This document shows positions 43,269 to 52,804 of a stretch of DNA of 64,000 nt, in pieces (within the stretch, counting starts at the first letter, position 1; each line of letters begins with the position of its first letter). The notes beneath the pieces were generated by a model. The model searched no databases, had not been told where the DNA came from, and saw nothing but the letters and a program-made list of their open reading frames with translations. The position numbers and the translations under genes are program-made. Origin of the DNA: CAJBNH01 sp964447285. GTDB taxonomy: Bacteria > Myxococcota_A > UBA9042. Where the stretch lies: assembly GCA_964447285.1 (NCBI GenBank), contig CAYURO010000002.1, positions 62,001-126,000 on the forward strand, written 5' to 3'.

Positions 43269-46200
43269 TCAGCGGTGAAGCTCAGCCGACACGGTCTCGT
43301 TTGCCATGCGCAGGCGCTTGGTCAGCACGCGAATGACACCGCGGGCCAGCGTGGGATGCAGGTCAAGCAGGTCCTGAAAGTCATCACGGGCAATCGCCAG
43401 CAAATCCGCGTCCTTGCGCACACGAATCGAGGCACTTCGCAGGGATTGGTCCAGCAGCGCCATCTCGCCGAAGCACTCCTTGGACCCCAGTGTCGCGACG
43501 ACCTCGCCGCCGTGCAGCACCTCGACCTCGCCTTCCAGCAGGACGTAGAGGTGGTGGGCGGGCTGCCCCTCCGCAAACACCAGATCGCCGGCTTCAACAT
43601 GCGCGTGCTGGACGATCTCGGTCAGCGGCAGCAGCTGCTCGCCACTCAAGTCGCTGAACAGGGACACGCCCTTCAGCAAGAACACGAGATCCATCGCATC
43701 GCGGCCCACCTTCGCCTCCTGCGGTCGCTGCGCCCACTCCCACACGCGCTCGAGCCACGGCTCGACGGTCGCGAGGATAGGCGGCATCTGCTGGGGCGTC
43801 GAGTGGATGCCGGGCAGCGGAGTGAAGGCCGAGTCTTGCTGGCCGGAAGCGCGGTCACCGGCCTCGACCAAAGCCACGAACGGACGCAGCACCGGGTCAC
43901 TGACGTGCTGGTCAAGCAGCTCGATGGCGGTCGAGCGCGCGCGCACGTCCTTGCTGCGGTAGTGCAGCCACGCCCGGTGCATCGCTGCACGCGAGCCGAC
44001 GAGACCCAGCAACCGGAAGCCGCGCAGGTCGGCGCGCAGTCGCGAGGCGTGCAGCTCAGAGAGGAAGTGCAGGTGCGGCACGGTCGTGGCGGCGGCCAAT
44101 GCCTCGATCTGGTCATAGGCAAGCAGCAACTCGATCTCGTGCGACATCCGCATCCGCAGCCAGTCGAGCGGCGGGTGCGGGCGGTCGGGCTCGCGGGCGA
44201 TGCGCCACAGCACCAGCAGGGCGTGGTCTCGCACGAAGTCCGAGTGGGCATCGGCCTGTCGCATCAGCAAGTCGACGGCCTTGGCGTTGCCAAAGCGCTC
44301 GATGACGCGCATCACCCGCAAACGCAAGGCGGGAGGCAGCGTGGGGTCGGCAAGCTGCTCGTCCAGCAAATTCAGCACCGCGTGGCCATAGCGGAACAGC
44401 GCGTCAGAGGCGGCCTGCACGAGCTCGCCCCGGCCCAGGCTGCGGACCAGCGGCCCAACGAACTCGGAAGACCCCACCTGCCCCATCGAAAGCACTGCAT
44501 TCAAGCGAACTTGCGACGACGGATCCTCCAGCATGTGGACCAGATCTGGCCCACCGTCCACCGAGAAGACGCTGGAAATGTAGGCCGCCCGGGCCCGGCG
44601 CGGAATACTGTCGCTGCGCAAGTCCGCAGCCAGATCGGCGCCAACGCTGCGAGGCTCGTCGACGCCTGCCGCCTTCATCCACATCAACGCCAAACGGGCC
44701 ACGCCAGCGTCGGAATTCTGCACCAGCGGCGTGATCTTCGGCGCCAGCGAGGGGTCCTTGACGCGCAGCAGCAACCGCAGCACCTCGCGCAGCACGGGCG
44801 GGGCGGGGTCGGTCGCCAGCAGCGATTCGAGCAAGTCGCGGCTTGGGGTCAAGCCCAGGTCGTTCAGCAGCTCGAGACCCAGACGCGCCACCTCAGGATC
44901 CGTGTGGCGGGCAGCGGGATCGAGGTCGGCGATGGTCAACGGCAGGCGCGAGTCGCGAGCGATCTTCAGCGCTTGCAGCGTCTCGGCGACACCGCCCCGG
45001 GCACAGCGCTGCCGCACTTCGATCAGGGCCGAACGCTCCAGCAGGGCCCTGGTCTGTGGGTCCACGTCGGCGTCGACTCGGCGCGCGCGCAGGCCGGCCA
45101 GCAGCGCGCGTCGATAGTGGGGACCGATGCTCCACCCCAGACCGATGACCCCCAGACACGCCAGAATCGCCGCAGGTGCCAGTAGGCCCAAGTGCTGTGC
45201 AGACGGCGCGAGCAGCAGCAGGACGCCGGAGACCAGGGCCGTTGCGATGCGATAGACCACGCCGTCGATCAGCGTCTTGGCGCGCTCGCCCTTGCGCATC
45301 TCCAACGGCATCACCAGCAATTGCATAGCGTTCTTGGTCAGTGCGAACTGCGTCACCCGCTCTGCGAACGAGGTCGCCGCAATCGCCCAGAAACCAAAGC
45401 CCAGCCCCATCACGGCCGTCAGGAAGTAGGCAGAGCTGCCCAAGGCCAGCAACACCGCACTTGCCGAGATCGCCATGCCGATGCCGACGACACGGACGAT
45501 TCGGCCGGTCGCCAGCAGCGCGACGAAGAACGCGACGAGGTTCGAGAGGCCGTAGTAGATGCCCAGGAATCCGGCGAGTTCGTCGCGGTCGTAGCGCAGC
45601 TTCAGCTCTGTGCTGAACTGAAAGTCGATGATGAGCGACGCCGCCTGCAGCAGAAACACGAGTCCCGCCAGCCGTCCCAGCAAGGGAGAACGCCAGATGC
45701 TTGCAACGCCGCGGGTGACCTCCGGAAACCAGGCACCACCGGCGGGGGGCGACGAACGGACCGGCCGCCCGGAGACTTCGGGCACCTCGATCGGCGACGA
45801 GTTGTCGGCCGCCGCCCGCGACAACGCCTTGACGATCTTTTCGACGCGAATCAGCGGGAAGACCAGCATCAGCAGCGCGGGCACCATGAGGTTGCGCGCA
45901 CCCGATACCGGCAGCAGCGCATGGACCAGACCGCCGCCCAGCGCCGCGCCCAGCGTCGACACCGCGGCCAGCACAGGGAACAGCCGCTTGCCTTGCCTGG
46001 CCGGCACCAGCGCCGACATCATGTTCCAGGACTGGATCAGCAACAGGTGGGCGATGCCGGTGCACCATACCAGCTGGATCAGCGCAACCCAGTGCGGCGA
46101 CAGGGGATAGGCCGCCTGCAGCGCGGCGAATGACAGCACCGCCAGCGCCAGCAGACCGACGAACCGCGGAACCAGCGCCACCCGCTCGATGATCGCCACG

Positions 46201-46544
46201 TACCCCAACGACGCGAGCGCGGTGAACAGCGCCGAGCCCAGAAACATCAGCGGCAGCATCGCCACGCTGTATTCGGTCAGGAACACGGCACGGGTCGATG
46301 TGGCGACGATGACGCTGGCGGCGGTCACCACCGTGAACAGCGGCGTCACCAGCATCAGGACGGGGCGGTCGGAGCGCCGCAGGGCGAACAGTCGGTTGAG
46401 CGACCATCGCTCCATGCGGGCGGGCATCGACCCCGAATCGGTTGCGTTGGCCGCGGGAATGTTGGAGCGGGAGCCGGCCATCCATCCTCGAAAAGTGCAG
46501 GTACCGAGCGCTGTCGTCCGGCTCTCGCGACCGTACTTCACCAT
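43269..46544 (-). CDS. Npt1/ADP-ATP translocase-like membrane protein with HEAT repeats and cyclic-nucleotide-binding domain
   Basis: The 1091 residues hold three parts. Residues about 55-480 contain roughly 11-12 membrane helices of the nucleotide-transporter/MFS type, with ALVPARQGKRLFPVLAAVSTLGAALGGG (Npt-like QGKRLFP segment). Residues about 500-870 are helical repeats, for example VARLGLELLNDLGL and QVRLNAVLSMGQVGSSEFVGPLVRSLG (HEAT). Residues about 960-1080 are a cyclic-nucleotide-binding domain with AGDLVFAEGQPAHHLYVLLEGEVEVLHGGE and the phosphate-binding FGEMALLDQSLRSASIR. It may be a ligand-gated transporter or membrane sensor. Internal ATGs at 46481, 46427 and 46415 are alternative starts; no clear ribosome site decides. 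Confidence 0.8.
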   Translation of the reverse strand: MVKYGRESRTTALGTCTFRGWMAGSRSNIPAANATDSGSMPARMERWSLNRLFALRRSDRPVLMLVTPLFTVVTAASVIVATSTRAVFLTEYSVAMLPLMFLGSALFTALASLGYVAIIERVALVPRFVGLLALAVLSFAALQAAYPLSPHWVALIQLVWCTGIAHLLLIQSWNMMSALVPARQGKRLFPVLAAVSTLGAALGGGLVHALLPVSGARNLMVPALLMLVFPLIRVEKIVKALSRAAADNSSPIEVPEVSGRPVRSSPPAGGAWFPEVTRGVASIWRSPLLGRLAGLVFLLQAASLIIDFQFSTELKLRYDRDELAGFLGIYYGLSNLVAFFVALLATGRIVRVVGIGMAISASAVLLALGSSAYFLTAVMGLGFGFWAIAATSFAERVTQFALTKNAMQLLVMPLEMRKGERAKTLIDGVVYRIATALVSGVLLLLAPSAQHLGLLAPAAILACLGVIGLGWSIGPHYRRALLAGLRARRVDADVDPQTRALLERSALIEVRQRCARGGVAETLQALKIARDSRLPLTIADLDPAARHTDPEVARLGLELLNDLGLTPSRDLLESLLATDPAPPVLREVLRLLLRVKDPSLAPKITPLVQNSDAGVARLALMWMKAAGVDEPRSVGADLAADLRSDSIPRRARAAYISSVFSVDGGPDLVHMLEDPSSQVRLNAVLSMGQVGSSEFVGPLVRSLGRGELVQAASDALFRYGHAVLNLLDEQLADPTLPPALRLRVMRVIERFGNAKAVDLLMRQADAHSDFVRDHALLVLWRIAREPDRPHPPLDWLRMRMSHEIELLLAYDQIEALAAATTVPHLHFLSELHASRLRADLRGFRLLGLVGSRAAMHRAWLHYRSKDVRARSTAIELLDQHVSDPVLRPFVALVEAGDRASGQQDSAFTPLPGIHSTPQQMPPILATVEPWLERVWEWAQRPQEAKVGRDAMDLVFLLKGVSLFSDLSGEQLLPLTEIVQHAHVEAGDLVFAEGQPAHHLYVLLEGEVEVLHGGEVVATLGSKECFGEMALLDQSLRSASIRVRKDADLLAIARDDFQDLLDLHPTLARGVIRVLTKRLRMANETVSAELHR

Positions 46545-46626
46545 GCGGAACGTAGCTTGACCAGAGCCTTTGCGCGCCGGGGAGTCCGTACCGGCGTCGG
46601 CGGCGGTTTCTGTCCTGGCGGCTCGG

Positions 46627-48561
46627 TCAGGCGCAGTAGAGCACGACGGCTGAGGTCGGCTGGACGCGCACGGTCACGCCGCCGTCGATGGGAACGACCT
46701 CTGCATTCTCAGCGCCGAAGAGCAGCCACCAAGCTCCGCCGGGCACGTTGAACCAAGCCTCACACTCGGATTCGCCGTTCAGCAGGACGGCCAACCGTCC
46801 CCGCGAACCGTCGATGCCGTAGCCCAGCGCCCAAGTGCAGCTGCCGGCCAGGAAGTGCATCGCCTCGCCGGTGGAAAACGCAGGCAGCAGCCAGTCTTTC
46901 CGCAAGGTGATCAGGCGCCTGTACTCATCGACCAGGTCGGGATTGGCAAGGCGTTCCGTCCAGTCCAGATGGTTGGTCGCGTCGTCGCGATTGTAGCTGT
47001 TGCCGTCCAGATGCCCGCGAGTCGCCCCCGCTTGGACTTTGGAACGCCCCCACTCCTGCCCCTGCGCGACCATCACCGACCCACGCGACAGCAACAGCAG
47101 GGCAGCGGCAAGCTTGTGCACGCGCAGGGCTTGGGGCGTCAGCTCGGCGACTTGCTGGCGCTCGACTTGCTCGTCGAAACGAACCTCACCCAGCGCCAGA
47201 CGAACGAAGTCACCCAAGGTGTAGTTGTCGTGCGACTCCAGGTAGTTCAGGGACAGCTTGGGCGTTTCGAAGTGCCCACCGATCACGCGCTCCCACCCGC
47301 CCAACAACGCCGCGATCTCGCTGCGTGGCGCGCCACCGTCGCCCCGGCCGAACAGGAAGCCACGGCCAGTTTGCGGGTGATTGCCCTTCAGGCCGTTGCG
47401 GAAGCGGTCATTCCAGACGGTGTGGCCAAACTCAGCCAAATCACCGGGCCGGTAGCCAGCCATGCTCCACGGCTCGGAAATCAGGATGGCGTGGGGGTAT
47501 TCCTCACGCGTCGCCGTGCGGACGTCGCGCAGCGTGCGGTCGTCCAGAATGGTGGCGAGGTCCAAGCGGAAGCCATCGACATGGTACTCGCGCATCCAGT
47601 GGCGCACGGCGTCCAGCACCAGCCGATGCATGGCGGGGTCGGAGGTGTTCAGGTCGTTGCCGCAGCCGCTGTGCGACCGCAAGGTCACGCCGTCGGACTC
47701 GCGGTGCAGCCAAGTGCCGGGGTCCAGACGCGTCAACGGGTTTTCGTCGTGCGTGGAGACGTGGTTGAACACGACGTCGATGATGACGGCGATGCCGGCG
47801 CGGTGCAGTGCGCGCACCATCCGTTTCAACTCGACGCCCGGGTCGTGGAAAGTTCCGTCGGGATCGACGCCCACCCACTCGTCCCGCACTGCATTGGCCC
47901 CCCGGAGCGAGTAGCGCTCCGTGGGCACCAACAGGAAGCTGGGCATGTAACCCCAGTGATTCACCCCGGTTGGATTGCCCCAGTGGGAAGGCTGTCCAGC
48001 CGGCGGGTCGATGGGCTCGAGCACCGGAAACGAGGTGACCGGCATCAACTCGACGCAAGTGATGCCCAGGTCCCGCAGGGCCCCCAAGCCCCCCGGGGCA
48101 GAAGCGTCGGCCAGACCAAGATAGGTCCCCGGATGCGGGTTACCGGAGCTGGGATGCATCGTGAAGTCACGCACATGCACTTCGGAGATGATGGCGTGGC
48201 CCACGTCGGTCCCAGGCCGCACGTCGCCCTGCCAATCGAAGACCGTGCGCTGCGCGACCGACCATGTGGGGTGGCCGACGCGGAATTGGCGCGCGACCGC
48301 CAGCGACCATGGGTCGGCGATGTCGAAAGTCTCGCCGCCTTGCACAACGCGGTAGCGGTAGTACGGCGCGGGGTCCGCTTGGGCGACCTCCCAAACGAAG
48401 CCGTCGCCGTCCGTTACGCACGCCATGGGGCGCACGACCTCGTCCGCGGCCTCCGGATGACGCCGAAGGACAAGCGAGACAGCGGTCGCCTTGGGCGCGA
48501 CCAGCCGGAACACGCGCTCGGACTCGACCCAGCCGAGCGCCTTCGACGGCCAACCTTGCAT
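46627..48561 (-). CDS. GH13 glycosidase, GlgX/isoamylase or pullulanase type
   Basis: Debranching-type enzyme cleaving alpha-1,6 links in glycogen or related glucans. 644 residues from the ATG at 48561, with AGGA upstream. An N-terminal CBM48-like domain (about 10-110) precedes the TIM barrel: region I IDVVFNH (about 261-267), region II DGFRLDLAT with nucleophile Asp334, region III LISEPW with acid/base Glu363, and region IV ESHDN with Asp445. A small C-terminal beta domain follows. Cytoplasmic, no signal peptide. It lies 26 nt from the upstream lipoprotein gene. Pullulanase, GlgX and branching-enzyme-like activities cannot be separated by eye; GlgX/pullulanase is favoured. Confidence 0.85.
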   Translation of the reverse strand: MQGWPSKALGWVESERVFRLVAPKATAVSLVLRRHPEAADEVVRPMACVTDGDGFVWEVAQADPAPYYRYRVVQGGETFDIADPWSLAVARQFRVGHPTWSVAQRTVFDWQGDVRPGTDVGHAIISEVHVRDFTMHPSSGNPHPGTYLGLADASAPGGLGALRDLGITCVELMPVTSFPVLEPIDPPAGQPSHWGNPTGVNHWGYMPSFLLVPTERYSLRGANAVRDEWVGVDPDGTFHDPGVELKRMVRALHRAGIAVIIDVVFNHVSTHDENPLTRLDPGTWLHRESDGVTLRSHSGCGNDLNTSDPAMHRLVLDAVRHWMREYHVDGFRLDLATILDDRTLRDVRTATREEYPHAILISEPWSMAGYRPGDLAEFGHTVWNDRFRNGLKGNHPQTGRGFLFGRGDGGAPRSEIAALLGGWERVIGGHFETPKLSLNYLESHDNYTLGDFVRLALGEVRFDEQVERQQVAELTPQALRVHKLAAALLLLSRGSVMVAQGQEWGRSKVQAGATRGHLDGNSYNRDDATNHLDWTERLANPDLVDEYRRLITLRKDWLLPAFSTGEAMHFLAGSCTWALGYGIDGSRGRLAVLLNGESECEAWFNVPGGAWWLLFGAENAEVVPIDGGVTVRVQPTSAVVLYCA

Positions 48562-48587
48562 AGGGATTCCTGCGGCGAGGGAGGGGA

Positions 48588-50474
48588 CTAGATACAGGTG
48601 CCCGACAGGCACATCTTCTGCCCGTTGGCGCAGAGGGTGCCCGTCAGCTTCTTGCCGACGATGCACTGGCCCATCGCACACACGTCAGGGCTGGTGCAGT
48701 CGTTGCCGTCCTCACAGGGCACGGCGTCCAGCTTGACCGAAGTGCAGAACCCGGTCGCCGGGTCGCACGCATCGACTGTACAGGGGTTCTCGTCGTCGCA
48801 ATTCACGGGGTTGAGCTTGCACTTGCCGTCCACACACTTATCGAACGTCGTGCACTTGCTGCCGTCGTCGCAACCGGAGCCGTCCTCCAACGTGGTGAAC
48901 ACGCACTTGCCGGTCTCGGTGTTGCACGAGTCGGTGGTGCAAGGGTTGTCGTCGTTGCAGACGGTCGCGGCGCCGGGCTTGCACTCGCCGAGCCAGCACA
49001 CGTCGCCCACGGTGCACCCGTTGCCGTCGCTGCAGACCAGGGTCACCGGCAGGTACGTACAACCCATCTTGGGGTCGCAGGAATCGTTGGTGCAGCTGTT
49101 GTCGTCGTCGCAGGACTTCGACTGGGTCGTGCACACGCCGCCCGAGCAGACGTCGGGGCCGGTGCACGCGTCGCTATCGTTGCAGGAGTTCGCGTTGGGC
49201 GTGAAGACGCAGCCGCTCTTGGGGTCGCAAGAGTCGTTGGTGCAAGCGTTCTTGTCAGAGCAGAACACGGGACTTGCGACGCAGGAACCGGCCGCGCAGA
49301 TGTCGTCCTTGGTGCAAGCGTCGCCGTCGTCACATGGCCCGGGCGTGACGGAGTGCTTGCACTTGCCATCGACGCAGTAGTCGGCCGTGCACGCGTTGCC
49401 GTCCGAGCAGTCCATCAGCTTGCCGCTGCACTTTCCGGCGGCGCAGACGTCCGACCCGGTGCACGCGTCACTGTCGTTGCAGGGCAACGCCGCCTTGGGA
49501 TACGTGCAGCCCTTGGCCGGCTCGCAAGTGTTGGCGGTGCACTGGTCGCCGTCATCGCAAGTGGCCGAGATGTCGACATGTTCGCATTTGAGGTCGGCCG
49601 TGCAGGTGTCGGTGGTACACGCGTTCAGGTCGTCGCAGCCGTTGTCGTCAGTCGCCCCGTCGCAGTCGCTGTCCAAGCCATCGCACAACTCAGCCCAAGG
49701 CTTGGCAGCGTCGCACGGGCTCAAGCCCACGCTGGTGCAATACCGTTCACCAGGACACTTGCCGATCAACTGACCCTTGCCGTCAAAGGCGGTGGCGAAG
49801 CACACGGTGGCGAGGCTGTCGTTCTTTGCGGCAAGGCTGCAATTGCATACGCCGTCCAACGGCACGCACTGCTTGGACTTTCCGCCCTCGAACACATCGA
49901 CTTCCGCGCACTTGTAGCCCACGGGGCAGTCGGTGGTCGCCGCACAATACGGCGCGCAATACCAACCGGACTTGCCCGCGTCACCGGCCGGCGCGACGCA
50001 GCGTGCGTTCACGTCCGCCGGGGAGATGCAGCCTTGCGTGCCTTTGCACGGGTTGCACGCGTAGGGCGAGCGGGGCACGCAGAGCTTGAGCGCGTTGGCG
50101 TCGGCCAGGGTGACGGTTGCGCACTTCTTGCCCGCGGTGCAGGTGCCCGTGGCGGTGCAGGGTCCTGCGCACACCTTGCCGGTAGAGCTGGGCACGCAAC
50201 CGCCACCGGGACAGTCCGCGTCGACGGTGCACTCACAGCCGGGCTTGCCGGGACAGCTGGTCTCGGTGTCCGGGGTCACATCGACGATGGCGACATCGTC
50301 CACGTCGCTTTCGTCGGTGACTTCCGCGCCGGTGTCGGGATCGGCGCTGGAGTTGGTCTCTGAGCTGCAGCCAAGCCAGAGCCCGCAGCAAGCGAACAGC
50401 GTCGCCGCCACAAAGCCGGGTGTGCAGTCAAGGCCGGGGAAAGTGAACGAGAGGGGCGAGATGCGAAGTTGCAC
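48588..50474 (-). CDS. Cys-rich lipoprotein with MopE-type metal motif and CTDC-like repeats
   Basis: The 628-residue product starts at GTG 50474 (AGGA 8 nt upstream), giving a lipoprotein signal with WLGC lipobox. An acidic Asp/Thr/Val stalk (about 37-75) follows, then Cys-rich modules. Near residue 250 the motif ELCDGLDSDCDGATDD matches the MopE-type metal-binding signature. From about 280 to the end come repeats CDDxNxCTxDxCDPxxGC with alternating CxDxDxCTGxDVCxxGxC units, resembling the Dictyostelium CTDC repeat family. Predicted calcium/metal-binding extracellular scaffold. The start is uncertain: an upstream ATG at 50555 is in frame but gives no better signal peptide. Confidence 0.75.
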   Translation of the reverse strand: MQLRISPLSFTFPGLDCTPGFVAATLFACCGLWLGCSSETNSSADPDTGAEVTDESDVDDVAIVDVTPDTETSCPGKPGCECTVDADCPGGGCVPSSTGKVCAGPCTATGTCTAGKKCATVTLADANALKLCVPRSPYACNPCKGTQGCISPADVNARCVAPAGDAGKSGWYCAPYCAATTDCPVGYKCAEVDVFEGGKSKQCVPLDGVCNCSLAAKNDSLATVCFATAFDGKGQLIGKCPGERYCTSVGLSPCDAAKPWAELCDGLDSDCDGATDDNGCDDLNACTTDTCTADLKCEHVDISATCDDGDQCTANTCEPAKGCTYPKAALPCNDSDACTGSDVCAAGKCSGKLMDCSDGNACTADYCVDGKCKHSVTPGPCDDGDACTKDDICAAGSCVASPVFCSDKNACTNDSCDPKSGCVFTPNANSCNDSDACTGPDVCSGGVCTTQSKSCDDDNSCTNDSCDPKMGCTYLPVTLVCSDGNGCTVGDVCWLGECKPGAATVCNDDNPCTTDSCNTETGKCVFTTLEDGSGCDDGSKCTTFDKCVDGKCKLNPVNCDDENPCTVDACDPATGFCTSVKLDAVPCEDGNDCTSPDVCAMGQCIVGKKLTGTLCANGQKMCLSGTCI

Positions 50475-50671
50475 GGCGTCGATCCTGTGCTGCGGGGCCG
50501 CTGCGCAGCCATGTAGGCGTGGCCATACGACGTTTCCGGCGGAAGTCAAGCTCATGGGCGTTTGCCGCCCCCCATCGAAAGTGGGTTGATCCGCCGGTTG
50601 GAAGCCGTCTTGCGGCACAGCTTAGCACATTCCGCCGCGGGCTCGTGCGAACGGTCCAAAGGGCACGCGGC

Positions 50672-50700
50672 AGGACACTGCGACGGGCCCGTGGTATACA
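50672..50700 (+). promoter_or_regulatory. Possible promoter for metG
   Basis: AGGACA, a 17-nt spacer and TATACA, 45 nt before the metG ATG in the divergent gap. Confidence 0.4.
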
Positions 50701-50745
50701 CCGCGCGCCCAGCCGCCCATCGCAGCGGACCCAGCCGGAGCCGAC

Positions 50746-52785
50746 ATGTCCGACCGCTTCTACGTCACCACGCCCATCTACTACGTCAACGACCGCCCGC
50801 ACATCGGCCACGCCTACTGCACCGTTCTGGCCGACGCCGCACGCCGCTATCACCGCCTGATCGGGCAGCCGACCTACTTCGTCACCGGCACAGACGAACA
50901 CGGTCAGAAGGTCGAGCAGGCGGCCGCCAAGCGCGGCATCGAGCCCCAGGCCCACTGCGACGAATTGCATCAGGCCTTCAGGGACCTGTGGCCGACGCTG
51001 GACGCGGCGCCGGACCAGTTCATCCGGACGACCGAGCCCCGGCACAAGGCGGTGGTCCAGCGGGCGCTGCAACAGCTGTGGGACCAGGACCTCATCGTCG
51101 CCCGCACCTTCGAGGGCTGGTACTGCACGGCCGACGAGCGCTTCTGGACGGAAAAGGACCTCAAGGAAGGCCAGTGTCCGGACTGCGGCCGCGCCGTGTC
51201 CCGTCTGGCTGAAAAGAACTACTTCTTCCTGATGAGCCGCTACCAGAACCAGCTGATCGAGGCGATCCGCAGTGGGCGCATGGAGATTGTGCCCGCCAAC
51301 CGCGCCAACGAGGTGCTGGGCTTCCTGCGCGAGCCCCTGCAGGACCTGTGCATCTCGCGCCCCAAGGAGCGCCTGAAGTGGGGCATCGACCTGCCCTTCG
51401 ACCCCGACTACGTCACCTACGTGTGGTTCGACGCGTTGCTGAACTACGTCACGGCGATCGGCGGGATGGACGCGCTGCCGCCGACCGGGGCGGGCAACAC
51501 GCCGTCGCGGGGGCTGAACGGCCAGACCTCGTTCGAGACCTGGTGGCCTCACGTCACACACTTTCTGGGCAAGGACATCCTGACGACCCACGCCGTGTAC
51601 TGGCCCACGATGCTGATGGCGCTGGGTCTGCCGGTACCGCATCGACTGGTGACGACGGGCTGGTGGCTCACGGACAACGCCAAAATGTCCAAGACTTCCG
51701 GCAATGTGGTGAGCCCGCTGTCGATGAAGGACAAGTACGGCTCGGACGTGCTGCGGTACTTCCTGCTGCGCGAGATGGCGGTGGGTCAGGACTCGAACTT
51801 CAGCGAAGAGGCTCTGGTCCGGCGCAACAACGCCGATCTGGCCAATGATCTGGGCAACCTGGTTCAGCGTGTGATGGCCTTGGCGATCAAGCACTTCGAC
51901 GGCAAGGTGCCTACCCCGCCCGCCGACCGTGCGCCCAGCGCTGCGCTGGCGGCTGCCATCGCCTACGGACGCTATTTGGTCGACGGAAACCCTCAGAACG
52001 ACGGCCAGTTCGGCGACGCAGGCCCGCTGCGCGACAGTCTGGCGCAGATGAAGATCCACAAGGCCGTCGCGGACACGATGGGTCTGGTGCAGCGGCTGAA
52101 CGGCGTGTTGACGGCCGACGCCCCGTTCCATTCGGTCAAGACGGACAAGGACGCTGCGGCGGTGACGCTGTACAACGCCTTGGAGGGCATCCGTTTTGCC
52201 GCACATCTGCTGGAGCCCGTGCTGCCGCGGACGTCGGCCGAGATCCTGCACCGCATCGGCTGGACCGGCGGTTGGCGGTCGCTGGACGACCTGCGCTGGG
52301 GAGAGCTTCCCGCAGGTGCGCCGCTGAGCGAAGGCCCGCCCATGTTCCCCAAGGCGAGCTTCATCGTCGAGCCGCCGGTTGCCGCCGCGACTGAGCCGGT
52401 TGCGCCTCAAGTCGCTGCGCCGGAACAGCCCCTCGAACCGCCGCCGCCGTTCGCCGAAGCCATCGACATCGACGCGTTCGGCAAGGTTGACTTGCGCGTG
52501 GGCCGGGTCGTTCTTGCGGAGCCAATCCCCAAGAGCAAGAAGCTGTTGCGTCTGTTGGTCGATCTGGGAGAGGCTGAGCCTCGTCAGATCCTCGCGGGCA
52601 TCGCCGAGTCGGTCGCGCCAGAGGTGCTGAAGGACCGCCAGGTGCTGGTGCTGGCCAACCTGCCGCCCCGCACGATGATGGGGCTGCAGAGCCACGGGAT
52701 GCTGCTGGTGGCGGAAGACGGCCGCGGTGGACGCACGCCGATGTCGCCGGCGCGGGAAGTGCCGCCGGGGTCACCGGTCCACTAA
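50746..52785 (+). CDS. metG: Methionyl-tRNA synthetase
   Basis: Charges tRNA-Met. 679 residues: catalytic Rossmann domain with HIGH motif at 19-22, a CP domain with a single zinc-knuckle pair (CPDC near 144-147), KMSKT at about 313-317, then the helical anticodon-binding domain. A Pro/Ala-rich linker leads to a C-terminal EMAP/Trbp111-like tRNA-binding domain (about 575-679: DIDAFGKVDLRVGRVVLAEP, LPPRTMMGLQSHGMLL). The ATG lies 45 nt after a TATACA promoter element. Confidence 0.96.
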   Translation: MSDRFYVTTPIYYVNDRPHIGHAYCTVLADAARRYHRLIGQPTYFVTGTDEHGQKVEQAAAKRGIEPQAHCDELHQAFRDLWPTLDAAPDQFIRTTEPRHKAVVQRALQQLWDQDLIVARTFEGWYCTADERFWTEKDLKEGQCPDCGRAVSRLAEKNYFFLMSRYQNQLIEAIRSGRMEIVPANRANEVLGFLREPLQDLCISRPKERLKWGIDLPFDPDYVTYVWFDALLNYVTAIGGMDALPPTGAGNTPSRGLNGQTSFETWWPHVTHFLGKDILTTHAVYWPTMLMALGLPVPHRLVTTGWWLTDNAKMSKTSGNVVSPLSMKDKYGSDVLRYFLLREMAVGQDSNFSEEALVRRNNADLANDLGNLVQRVMALAIKHFDGKVPTPPADRAPSAALAAAIAYGRYLVDGNPQNDGQFGDAGPLRDSLAQMKIHKAVADTMGLVQRLNGVLTADAPFHSVKTDKDAAAVTLYNALEGIRFAAHLLEPVLPRTSAEILHRIGWTGGWRSLDDLRWGELPAGAPLSEGPPMFPKASFIVEPPVAAATEPVAPQVAAPEQPLEPPPPFAEAIDIDAFGKVDLRVGRVVLAEPIPKSKKLLRLLVDLGEAEPRQILAGIAESVAPEVLKDRQVLVLANLPPRTMMGLQSHGMLLVAEDGRGGRTPMSPAREVPPGSPVH

Positions 52786-52804
52786 CACATTCAAAGACAG
52801 GGCG

